In this document: in pieces, positions 53,030-62,135 of the stretch
Layout of the letters: every line of letters begins with the position of its first letter
Numbering within the stretch: position 1 is the first letter of the stretch
DNA from: Prorocentrum cordatum
Lineage: Eukaryota > Sar > Dinophyceae > Prorocentrales > Prorocentraceae
Direction of reading: 5' to 3'
DNA: 64,000 nucleotides
Assembly: GCA_963575745.1 (NCBI GenBank)
Contig: CAUYUJ010018638.1
Coordinates: forward strand, 140,001 to 204,000
Translations under genes and position numbers: made by a program
Notes under the pieces: generated by a model
Told to the model about the DNA's origin: nothing
What the model saw: only the letters and a program-made list of their open reading frames with translations
Database searches by the model: none

Positions 53030-54128
53030 GCAGCTTCCAGCTCCACGAGCGGCAAGGACGCGTGGAGCCAGATGCTGTCGCCGCCCGCATCCCGACCGCA
53101 GGGCGCCCGCGCACTGCTGGGCATGAGCTGGATCGACTCGAGAGATCGAATCGGATCGGAAACGGGTTGGATCGCCGGCGAATCGCCCCGCATCGGAACG
53201 AACTCGCATCGCCGCACCAGGCTCTGGCTGGCACCGACCGATGCTGGTGAAACGGACCGAACCGTATCGAATCGGCATCGCGGCCCCACCTGGCGAATGG
53301 AATCGCATCGCACCGAGTCGTAGGCGGCCCCGACTGCCGTCGCCGGCGGCCCGAGCGGGCAAGACCTGTGCCCACATCCCCTGCAGCTTGGGGTGTCGGG
53401 CTCCCTCCCCCAGAAAACCGAGGAGCACTGGATGAGGATATAAAAATCAGGCCCCTCCTCCTCCTCCTCCTCCTCCTCCTCCTCCTGCCAGAGGCTCAAA
53501 TCTTATTCACACCCAGTGCGCTTCGGCCTGGCGGCGCCCCCTCTCCACGAACGTCCGAGACGCCCTGGATCCGGATATAAACACTGCCCGCGCAAGGAGG
53601 GCCCCGTCGGCGAGACCGGCCTCCGCCTCGGGGGGCAGCCTCGACGCCGAGGGCGCTCGGCACCCCGAGGCTGCCGCGCGAGGCCACGCGGGGCGCGGGC
53701 AGCGGGGCTCGGGGGGCAGCCTCTGCAAGGCGGGGGCCTCGCAGGCCCGAGGCAGGAGCGCGGCCACCGGAGACCTCCCACGAGCAGTCCGACGCTGGTG
53801 CCCCAGGACGTCCATTGACTTTCGGCGTGGGCTCGTCACACTTTCCGTCGAAAAAAAGACCATCGAAACTCACGAAACACGCACTCCGGAGACAAGCAGG
53901 GTGTTTCCTGGCATGGGTTGCCGTTGTAAGGGGCCCGTGAGCCCCATTAGGCCCTGGAGGGCTGCGACTGCGGCTGCGACGCGCCTTTTGCGCACCCCGT
54001 GTGCGGCGGGGTCCGGGCCGAGCTGCCCCCCAAAAAGCGCTAGACCGCTGCACAGAACAGGTCCTCAAGAGCACTCCACGCGTCGCGGGCGGCAAGCCTC
54101 GTCCTAGATTCGGCCCGGGATGGGAGGC
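53030..54128. other. spacer
   Basis: 53,140-53,310 has CGAATCGGATCGG words; (CTC)n at 53,454-53,487; duplicated GATGAGGATATAAA / GATCCGGATATAAA words flank it. 53,550-54,128 shows no recognised gene. Confidence 0.5.
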
Positions 54129-54274
54129 CTGGCCATCGCTCGGACGTCGATTCCCCGTGCGTTTCTCGATGTCGCGCACGCGTGTGTGTGTGTGTGTGTG
54201 TTCGCAAGATGACTCGAGCTGCTCCTCGATGGCCCTCGCCGAGATAAGAGTGCGCACGCCAAAGCGATGCCAAG
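54129..54274 (+). mobile_element. family A MITE, copy 6
   Basis: CTGGCCATCGCTCGGACGTC...AAGCGATGCCAAG with AGGC on both sides (perfect 4-bp direct repeat). Contains a (GT)n run at 54,182-54,201. Confidence 0.9.
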
Positions 54275-54365
54275 AGGCCCGCTTAAGCCGGATGGTGCAG
54301 GCTTGAACTCCCAGGAGTTGCACCCTGAAAAGTCGGCGTGAAACGAGGAACAGCGCAGACGAATG

Positions 54366-54562
54366 TCGGGAGCGGCCAAGAGGGGGGTGTCCAAGAGGGG
54401 GGGGGTGCAAATCATGACCAGCGGCACGTGCGCGGCCCAGCAGGGGGGCCAGGGACGTAACGAAATAAGAAGAGGCGCCATGAAATCTGAGAAAATATCG
54501 TGGCCCCCGCCATGATATCCACCCCCCCCTAGTCATCCCCCCCCCCTCTTTGCCGCCCCCGA
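54366..54562 (+). mobile_element. family F element, copy 3
   Basis: TCGGGAGCGGCC...GCCGCCCCCGA; flanks GAATG and GAGTG match at four of five positions. Confidence 0.88.
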
Positions 54563-54910
54563 GAGTGGGCGCCACCGCGCTTTGTAAGTTGGGAACAGCA
54601 GGAGAGAGGAGAGAGGGCGGGGGACGAGGCGCAGGAGCTCGGGAAGCTCTGTAAAGAACCGAACTTTACACCGATGTTTTTTATTCTGGTCCCGCACTGA
54701 GATTCACACGGGAAAGCGGATCCTGGTGTATACTGCATCCTGGTGTATACAAATTCTGTTGCTTCCGAAAAAACGGGAAACAAGTAACCGAATGCAGCCG
54801 AGAATGAACCCCCAGGGAGAATAAAGTTCGGCGGCAACGGTGTGATAATAAAAGTTGTCCACCAGGACCAGCATAAAGATGTTAACAGAGGAGCCAAAGC
54901 CGAGGATATC

Positions 54911-55170
54911 TTGAGACATCCTTGGCTTGTTGTCCTCTCTGAGACATCCTCAACAATGGCTTGTTTCGCTTGAGACATCCTCGACAAATCTCTCGTTTCG
55001 CTTGATACATCCTCGAAATAGTTGTTTGCTTCGCTTGAGTTCCTTTTTGCTGCTCGTTTCGCTTGAGACGTCTTCACCAAACGTGTTAGTTTCGTTTGGA
55101 CGGTCCTCGACGAGCGTGCTCCTTTCGATGTTTGTCCTCTCTGAAACATCCTGAAGGAACGCGTCGGCCT
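54911..55170. repeat. TTTCGCTTGAGACATCCTCGA repeat
   Basis: About seven degenerate units of 32-36 bp with TTTCGCTTGAGACATCCTC (19 bp) as core; isolated units recur at 55,790-55,850. Confidence 0.85.
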
Positions 55171-56000
55171 TTGATATTTTTATAATACAAAACTGAAGCT
55201 CGGAGGTGCGCGCGCGCGCCTTGGAGCTTCACTTTTATATTATTCACAATTAATAAATCGACATGTGCCTTCAAAAACGAAATTGAAAAATTCTGGAGCC
55301 CTTTGAGGAGGCTGAAGGAACGTGCCGGGTTTTCAAACATTTTATAATGCGGAACTGAAGCTCTGAATTTTTTTTCATAGAGATTCCTCATGTGCATCAT
55401 TTTCCCAGGATAGTCAACCACAGCGATAAACAAGTTCAGGGGGGCAGGGGGAGGAGAAGAAAGATAGAGGGATACATAGAAATATAGAGAGAGAAGAGGA
55501 GGTAGAGGAGGAAGAGGAGGAGGAGAAAGAGCAAGAGGAGGAGAGAAGGAGATGGCAAACATCCAAAGTTTAGAACTGATTATATTGAATTCGTAAGCGC
55601 TTAATGAACATTGAAATTTTCATCTGCTCGTGTAGGGTAGCTCACGTGCCTCGTTTTCCCAAGAAGCGATGAACAAGATCAGGGCGCCAGAGGGAGGAGG
55701 AGGAGAAAGAGATAGAGAGACAGAGAGAGAGAGAGAGACAGAGAAAGAAAGAAAGACAGAAATAACTACACAGAGACATAAAGACATTGGTTTCGCTTGA
55801 GACATCCTGAAAAAAGTGTTCGCTTCGCTTGGTGTTGCTCTCTCAACATAAGAAGGAAGTAACCTCGATGGCGAACTTTTCCCCGTGATAATGCAATTCG
55901 GCCTCCGCGCCCCCGCGCCCCCGACCAAACTCTTATTGGCCGTGGATAATCAACTCTTATGTGTATAGGGGGGGCATTATTATCGTGGGTATGGGGTTAT
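55171..56000. repeat. AT-richer region with about 250-bp duplication
   Basis: 55,377-55,500 and 55,632-55,760 share CGTTTTCCCA/CATTTTCCCA, GCGATAAACAAG/GCGATGAACAAG and a following GA-rich stretch. An earlier pair TTTTATAAT-C-AACTGAAGCTC lies at 55,178 and 55,340. Confidence 0.7.
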
Positions 56001-56004
56001 ACAC

Positions 56005-56300
56005 CACAACACCCCGACGTCGTCCCCGACCCTCCAAAAAGTCCCGGGATTGAAAAACCGCCCGCCACTGGTAATGTATATGCTCCAGTTTCCGATTCTG
56101 GGCGTGAGCGACGACGGTGCTCATGAACATGGGCAAACAAATCCAAGCGCGCTGTGGGGAGGCCAACAGACACCGATACTGCTACTCCCTGGGGTGCGCT
56201 CAGACCAAAATTTCAAGGCGAATCCAGCGGTGGCGGCGAGGGCCTCCCAGGAGGCCCAGAAAGGGGGCAAACAAGGAAATGGTAGTGGTATGGAAACCTC
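56005..56300 (+). repeat. second copy of the 52.6-kb repeat, then repeat K copy 4
   Basis: 56,005-56,100 matches 52,630-52,735; 56,172-56,300 carries repeat K (GGGGTGCGCTCAGACC, AGGCGAATCCAGCGGTGGCG). Confidence 0.8.
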
Positions 56301-56712
56301 TGCCTCATATGGCGTCAGGCAGATAACCCGGAAGAACTTCAGAAGGCCCCCTCATGGAGGTCGCCGCGGAGGCCCCACGAACGGGGAGGCCCCTGGAGAC
56401 CTCCGCGGAGAGAAACCCAGGCCCCCGACGTCGTGTCCCAACTTTTCATCATCGGGGTGTCTTGGCCACGGCCTGTGGGCTGGCTACGTAGAAGCATAAC
56501 CATCGGCAGCATCCAAAATTAGGCATACGCTTCGGTTGTAAGTGGGTAGAAACATGAAGTAGGACGGCGGTGAAAATACTTAGGTTGGATGTCTGCCCGC
56601 CCCCTGAAGAGGAGGGAAGAGGGAACCCGTTTGACTCTTGAAACAGGAAGGCGCCTAAAATAGACTATGACCAAGAGATCCAAATACACCTACTTTCAAC
56701 GACAGTCGTGCA
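56301..56712. other. spacer
   Basis: No gene or repeat recognised. Confidence 0.4.
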
Positions 56713-56875
56713 TCTGGACGCCCAAAATGGATACAGAAAAAAGGGGTACAAAGCCCAATGGCAAATGTTGCCCAAAACCGACAGGGGCCGCTGCAGGCGT
56801 GCTGTCTTCACCGACGAGCGTCCGCGGCGGCGCGGAGAGCGAGCCCTGTCCAAAACGAAGAGGGACTGCCGTTGG
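56713..56875 (+). mobile_element. family E element, copy 2, right arm lost
   Basis: TCTGGACGCCCAAAATGG, AAAGCCCAATGGCAAATGTT, GGGGCCGCTG and GGCGGCG-GGAGAGCG align in order with the intact copy at 34,231. Confidence 0.75.
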
Positions 56876-56952
56876 ATATCGCACCCGCTCTGTTCGTGCC
56901 CCTTTTGGATCGTCCCGAGTGCAAGCGGAGCGCGGCGGGTGCCATGGCAAAT

Positions 56953-57034
56953 CGACACCTGTGGGACTCGAACCCGCGCGGGGAGACCCCATCGGCTTAG
57001 CAGGCCGACGCCTTCACCGCTCGGCCAAAGTGTC
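56953..57034 (-). tRNA. tRNA-Ser(GCT)
   Basis: Decodes AGC/AGT serine codons. The acceptor stem GACACTT pairs with AGGTGTC (one T-G pair), and the discriminator base is G as in serine tRNAs. D-arm GCC/GGC with GGCCGAGCGG. Anticodon stem TCGGC/GCCGA is perfect around loop CTGCTAA, with anticodon GCT at 56,999-57,001. The long variable arm GGGG-TCT-CCCC marks a class II tRNA. T-arm GCGGG-TTCGAGT-CCCAC has one C-A mismatch. Internal promoter boxes are intact: A box TGGCCGAGCGG, B box GGTTCGAGTCC. No intron and no encoded CCA, as in eukaryotes. I see no T4 terminator run in the first 70 bases downstream, which is unusual for RNA polymerase III genes. Confidence 0.95.
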
Positions 57035-57235
57035 ACTGCCTACAGAGCGGGCTGGGCCTGCGAGTTTGCACTGGGGCAGTCGCCTTGCATGCGTTGATGC
57101 ACCTTCTGGAGGCCCGCCCGGATCTCTGTTATCGGCCCTGCACCTCCCCTCCGGCGGGCGAAGCGCGCAGGGGGCGGCGCGCGGCAAGCGCCGCCTGCGA
57201 GGTCCGCCGAATCCGCGCAGGCGTCAGAATGTTCT

Positions 57236-57239
57236 CGTT

Positions 57240-57293
<54 letters not shown>

Positions 57294-57294
57294 T
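57236..57294. repeat. (GTC)n microsatellite
   Basis: About 19 GTC/CGT repeats; the minus frame reads poly-Asp. Confidence 0.97.
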
Positions 57295-57533
57295 TCTGCG
57301 ACTGTCTGGAGGGGTCGATCTGGGTCACCAGAGAGCCAAACCGCAGTAGTCAAGCGGGGGATCGATTACAGGATTGGTTTACCCCACGCTGCCTTTCTCG
57401 TCGAATCCATGGCACACGCGTCGAATAATGTTCCTAGATCTGCGGACATCCTACGCATTGCTTGTAGATCCTACGGGGGAAAAAAGGCCTCCTTGATGCG
57501 GTCGGAGTAGATGGGGTCGAAAGATCCGACCGC

Positions 57534-57700
57534 ATCGCCAATGCATCGCCGATGCATCACCGATGCATCGGCGATGCATCGGCGACGTCGGCGACGCATC
57601 GGCGCCGTCGGTGCGGAGAAAACTGGGACCCACATCGAGCCGCATCGCCGATGCCTCGGCGATGCAACGATGCATCGCCGATGCATCGGCGATGCGGCCT
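57534..57700. repeat. palindromic GCCGATGCATCGGC repeat
   Basis: GATGCATCG words at 9-12-bp steps in two clusters (57,537-57,610 and 57,645-57,700), flanked by GGTCGAAAGATCC and GGATCCTCCGATACC-like words; self-complementary at each unit. Confidence 0.9.
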
Positions 57701-57980
57701 GATCCTCCGATACCATCTACTCCGACACCATGCAGGACGCCTAGAGAGCAGCAACTTTGGGGGTGCCTCAGCTCTGCAGTCGATCCCCTGCTCGAGGCAG
57801 GAGGGCTGGCGAGGGGCACCCGGCGGGGCGAACGAGGGGAAACCGGCAGCGGTCCGCGGCGCTGGGGCAGTTGCCCACGGGCCCGTACTGGTTGTTCAGG
57901 AACGCCTCCGGGGGGGGGGGTCGCCCTCCACTCTGCGTGCCCCTGCTGGAGTTGGCAGGGGAAGCGGGAAGAGAGGGCGG
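57701..57980. other. spacer
   Basis: No feature recognised. Confidence 0.4.
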
Positions 57981-57984
57981 CAAG

Positions 57985-58150
57985 AAGGAATGAGGGGTGG
58001 GGAGGGGAGGAGGGGGAGGGCGAGGAGGGGAGAAGGGGAGGACGAGGAGGGGAGGAGGGGAGGAGGGGGACGAGGAGCAGAGGAGGGGAGGGGAGGAGGG
58101 GGGGGGGGGACGAGGAGGGGGGGAGGAGGGGAGGAGGGCGGGGTGGGGGC
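57985..58150. repeat. GGGGAGGA tract
   Basis: Purine tract of GGGGAGGAGGG words, similar in style to 43,086-43,345. Confidence 0.9.
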
Positions 58151-58664
58151 GAGGAGCTACCAGCCTGGAACAGATCCCTATCCCTATGCTTGGCATCGCC
58201 TCATCACGATGCCGATCTTAGGGAGTCCCTCGGTGCCTGAGGGTGCATCCCCAAGCTTCTCACCGCCTTCTGGCGCGCCAATCTCGAGGATATAGAGATC
58301 AGCTCGACGCCGGGGACGGAGGGGAACGGTGCCGACCCCTGCCGGAGCCACATCCTGAGCACCCCCGGGTCGCACACTCTGCGCGCGAAACTGCCCCCGG
58401 GTGGGGGGGGGGGGGCGCCGTGGCTCCCGCCCTGCGGGCTCGGCAGGCTCGGGCCAGCAGAGGGCCGTGTGCTTCGCCGAGCGCCCCCCGTGCTCCCAAG
58501 CCAAACGCGCTGGTGCGGGGGGGGGTCCCCGCCTTCTCCGCCTGCCCCGTCCGCCCCCCCCCCTCCCTTCCGTCTCCATGCCGCCGCAGGAGACTGGAAC
58601 TGGTGCAGGGCACTGCAACCTGATCCTCGCAGCCCGATGGCCCCGCAAGGGGCCGGCGGATCTC
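58151..58664. other. spacer
   Basis: GC-rich, nothing recognised. Confidence 0.4.
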
Positions 58665-58767
58665 TCCTCCTCCCTCCTCCTCTTCTCTCCTCCTCCTCCT
58701 CCTCCTTCCCTCCTCCTCGTCCTTCCCTCCTCCTCCTCCTCCTCCTCCTCCTCCTCCTCCTCCTCGT
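58665..58767. repeat. (CTC)n tract
   Basis: CTC with CTT/CGT interruptions. Confidence 0.95.
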
Positions 58768-58973
58768 TCGCTGTCGCTCTGGGCTCCTCCCGCCATTCTC
58801 TTGTCGATCCGACACCCCTGTCACTCTCCTGCTCCTGCTCCCCGTTCTCTCGATCCAACTCCCCTGTCACTCTCCTTCTCCTTCTCCCCGCCCTCCTTTC
58901 CTTCTCCTCCCTCCCTCCTCCCCTTCCTCTTCTCCCACTGCTCCGTCGCTTCTCCCCTTCCTCTTCTCTAGGG

Positions 58974-59117
58974 GGACATGCGAACCCTACCCCTACCCCA
59001 CGATTTCTGAGGGGGAGGGTGGGGTTCACTTCGTTCGGGAGCTCCCGAGCGAAGTGAAACCCACCCTCCCTCTCAGAAATCGTGGGGGGTAGGGGTAGGG
59101 TTCGCATGTGGCCCCCG
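58974..59117. mobile_element. near-perfect 144-bp palindrome
   Basis: Arms of about 70 bp beginning GGACATGCGAACCCTACCCC and closing with GGGGTAGGGTTCGCATGT; the centre is GGGAGCTCCC. Few mismatches. No second copy in the window. Confidence 0.93.
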
Positions 59118-59517
59118 ATTCTCGATGATCCTCAGAACGCGTGTTAGCGCCAACGTGCTTGACCACAAGCGGCGCAACGAGGGCCGACACGGACTGCGCG
59201 CTACCAGCGGAGCCGAACGGGGTAATGGCACATACGCTTGGGCTTACATGCGTCCTGAAAATCATCGACCTTCCCATCCTCCGCATCCGCCCCGTCACTC
59301 GAGAACAGCCACCGAAGAAGAATTGGAGAGCAAGACTCGGCGGCGAGCGAGGGGGGATGTGAGAAGGAGACGGCCTTCTCAGAAAGCGGCGCGGCTTCTC
59401 AAAAAACATCCAGCCTTCTGAGAGGTTTCCGTCTATCTTCGGGGAACGCTTCAGAAGGCCGGGTGGACTTCCGAACCTGCTGAAAAGGACCACCCCTTAT
59501 CTTTGAGGAAGCCGAAA
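59118..59517. other. spacer
   Basis: 59,330-59,415 shares words with 50,045-50,120 (see that entry). Otherwise unrecognised. Confidence 0.4.
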
Positions 59518-59670
59518 GGTACCGATATCCCTATTCCCCGGACCTCTCCCGGGGTGCGTTCTGACTAGAATTTCGAGACGAATCCAGCGGTGGTGACGAG
59601 GGCTTCCAAGGAGGCCCCAAAAGAATGGGAAAACGAGGGAGGGATAGCGGTATGGGTATTTGTTTCCTCC
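59518..59670 (+). repeat. dispersed repeat K, copy 5
   Basis: CCCCGGACC, GGGGTGCGTTCTGAC, GACGAATCCAGCGGTGGTG and AGGAGGCCCC in the same order as at 9,895. Confidence 0.75.
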
Positions 59671-60400
59671 TCTGACTCACTTCCCCCCGGGCTCGCCGCC
59701 GAAAAACGCCTTCAGCGTGTTCCCGTCCGCCGCACCGAGGTCGATCCAGACGCACTTCGGCACCGTCCTCTGGCACCTCACCTAGGGCCGGCGCTTTCTT
59801 CAGGAAAGAGCGGGAGGAGGAGGACGGGCGACGGAGACGCAGCAGCGAGGAGAGGTATGCTCTGCAGAGCGCGTGGTTGGCGCGGAGCGTGTGCCTGTGA
59901 GAGTGCAGGAAGGGACTAGCACAGGCTGGTGCTGTCGGTGGAGCGGAGCGGGGCAAACACACGTTGGGCCAGTAGACGTCCTGAGGATCCTCGAGAGGAA
60001 GGAGGGAGCTCAGCGGGCCCTGGGGGCGGCAAGAGTTGCCGTTTACCGTTTGTAAGAATCTGCCCCTTGAAAATGAATATGGTGATTTGTTTTGTAAGGC
60101 TCACCGAAACAGGGACAAAAACGGCACCCGAACAAAGGTCGAGTGGTGGAAGGGGACAGGGGGGCGCGCGGGCTTGTGATCTCGTGGATGTTCCGAGGAC
60201 GCCGCCGGCGCCACAATCCGACCGTCATTGTGTAAATATCACGCGGGCAGACCACGCTTGCGCGCACCATCGCGCTCCAATTCTTGATGATTCATTGTGA
60301 ACTGCATCTGGTGGTCACGCTGAACCACACACGAGGTCGAAGACTCGTGCGGGGTCAGCTTTTTTTCACTGTAGTCATGCCATTTTGCGAAGAGAACGCG
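59671..60400. other. spacer
   Basis: No gene or repeat recognised. Confidence 0.4.
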
Positions 60401-60895
60401 TCACACAATCTCGACGCACCGACCGCGATTTACGGCAATCACCCTCCTGAATATTGTACTCGGGTCTGTATGGGCACACAGGTAGTGTGCGCGAATCTTC
60501 GGGGCACGACAGGTTCTGATCTCGATCGCCATTGACTTCTGCGCTGGAACTGCAACTACCACCAGCATGATGGACCACCACATCATCCCCAGCCGCACTT
60601 GCGCGCAGAAGCCTCCAGACATCCTCACACAATCCCCGTGGGAGCACATGTACGAAACGCAGCCCGAACGCGCACGAACAGTGGGGAGTAAGGGGGAGGC
60701 GGAGGAGCCGGAGGCGAGGGACATGGCGTCGCCGACACCTGCCCGCACCGCCTGTGCAGCAACCACCACAACCACAACAACAGACACACAACCAGCTACA
60801 CGGAGCCCGCATTTGGAGGGCCAAGCGTCAAACTCGACCTGGCCCCATGGAACCCCCGTGCCTGCTCCTTGTCCTCCTCCCCCCCTCCGTCTCAA
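60401..60895 (-). CDS. hypothetical ORF with two hydrophobic segments
   Basis: 164-codon frame with a hydrophobic run near residues 33-50 (VAGCVSVVVVVVVAAQAV) and a second near 105-117 (MMWWSIMLVVVAV), and several cysteines between. It could be a membrane or secreted protein, but the valine run is produced by a CAACCACAA-rich stretch on the plus strand, so chance is possible. No family recognised. Confidence 0.22.
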   Translation of the reverse strand: MRRRGGGGQGAGTGVPWGQVEFDAWPSKCGLRVAGCVSVVVVVVVAAQAVRAGVGDAMSLASGSSASPLLPTVRARSGCVSYMCSHGDCVRMSGGFCAQVRLGMMWWSIMLVVVAVPAQKSMAIEIRTCRAPKIRAHYLCAHTDPSTIFRRVIAVNRGRCVEIV

Positions 60896-60928
60896 TCAGA
60901 CATGCCCCAACCCCGCAAAAATGCCCAG

Positions 60929-60987
60929 GGCCAGCGCGGATCCCAGAGATCCGCTCGGAGCGCCAAAAGTTTCTGTTCATGGCGTGT
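60929..60987 (+). mobile_element. family B right half, copy 9
   Basis: Contains GCGCGGATCCCAGAGATCCG, GGAGCGCCAAAAGTTTC and ATGGCGTG; the left arm is missing. Confidence 0.8.
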
Positions 60988-61161
60988 TGTCTTCTTCGAG
61001 CCTGCGCGCGCGCGCGAGCGGGGGTCTCCCAGCTGCTGCTGTGGGGCTCGCAGGCGCAGGGCGCGCCAGCCTTCCTCTCCTGGGGCACGCTATGCGCGCG
61101 GAGCGGCGGGCGGGGCTCCCCTTGGCGGCACGTTCACAAGGGAGAGGGCTGCTAAGAATAG

Positions 61162-61190
61162 GTCGGGCATGTCCTGGTACAGGGCGAAAA
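61162..61190 (+). mobile_element. family D left end, solo
   Basis: GTCGGGCATGTCCTGGTACAGG matches the left ends at 15,057 and 26,299 (read as GTCGGGCATGTCC plus TACAGG). No matching right end is found nearby; the satellite region follows. Confidence 0.6.
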
Positions 61191-61263
61191 TGTTGGGAGG
61201 ACAGCTAGAATGTTAACCAGCGTGGGTCCCAAACAGTAGGTTCTTGCAGTCTACGCGGTACAC

Positions 61264-61312
61264 TATATATATATATATGTGTGTGTGTGTACCTATCTAT
61301 ATATATATATAT
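61264..61312. repeat. (TA)n and (TG)n microsatellites
   Basis: Two TA runs separated by TG repeats at the start of the higher-order satellite. Confidence 0.95.
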
Positions 61313-61496
61313 GTGTGTGGAGCGCGATGCAACCTATGTGCTGAAATATATGCGGTGCAATCTAAGTGGTGTCAATCACTTTGACTGTCTTGAAACTGTC
61401 CTCTCCACTGCTCGTGCAAACATCCCACCATCCCACCCGCAACTTGGTCGCGAGGCCTCTTAGGACCGTGACTGAAGGTACCAAATGGCTCCTGGC

Positions 61497-62135
61497 AACG
61501 ACACCGACGCCGAAGACGACAGCGACAACGACGACGACGACGCCACCGACAACGACTACGACGACACCAACGACGTCTCCAACATCTTCGACGACGACGA
61601 CAACGACGACGACGACACCGACGACGACGACGACGACGACGCCGACGCCGACGGCGACGACGACGATGACAACGCCGACCACGACGCCGACGCCGACAGC
61701 GACGACGACGCCGACGCCGACGACGACGACGAAGACGATGACGACGACGACGTCGCCAACAAAGACGACGACGACGAGGGAGGAGGGAGGACGACGCCGG
61801 CGACATCGACGACAACGACGAGGGAGGAGGGAGGACGACGACGACGCGAACGACGGAGAAGGAGGGAGGACGGCGACGCCGACGACGACTACGACGAGGG
61901 AGGAGGGAAGACGACGACGACGACGACGGCGACGAAATAGGAAGGACGACGACGAGACGCCGACGACGGACGACGACGACGACGACGAGGGAGGAGGAAG
62001 GACGACCACGGCGACAACGACGACGCCAAAGGGGGCGACGACGACAACGACGACGAGGAATGATAGAGGACGACGACGGCGGCGACGACGACGAGGGAGG
62101 AGGCAGGACGGCGACGACGACAACGACGACGCAAG
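61497..62135. repeat. (GAC)n tract, degenerate
   Basis: Long GAC/GCC/AAC triplet region; later part GAGGGAGGA-GACGACG. The plus frame 61,485-61,940 is Asp-rich and the minus frames Val- or Arg/Ser-rich. I treat all as compositional. Confidence 0.95.

Noticed and set aside
54366-54562. Family F right end as a promoter or regulatory GC box
   Set aside because: It is the terminal inverted repeat of a three-copy element with flanking duplications.
60401-60895. Confident membrane protein
   Set aside because: The hydrophobic valine run derives from a CAACCACAA-rich stretch; retained only as a low-confidence ORF.
61485-61940. Asp-rich acidic protein
   Set aside because: Encoded entirely by (GAC)n; part of a satellite unit whose second copy does not keep the frame.
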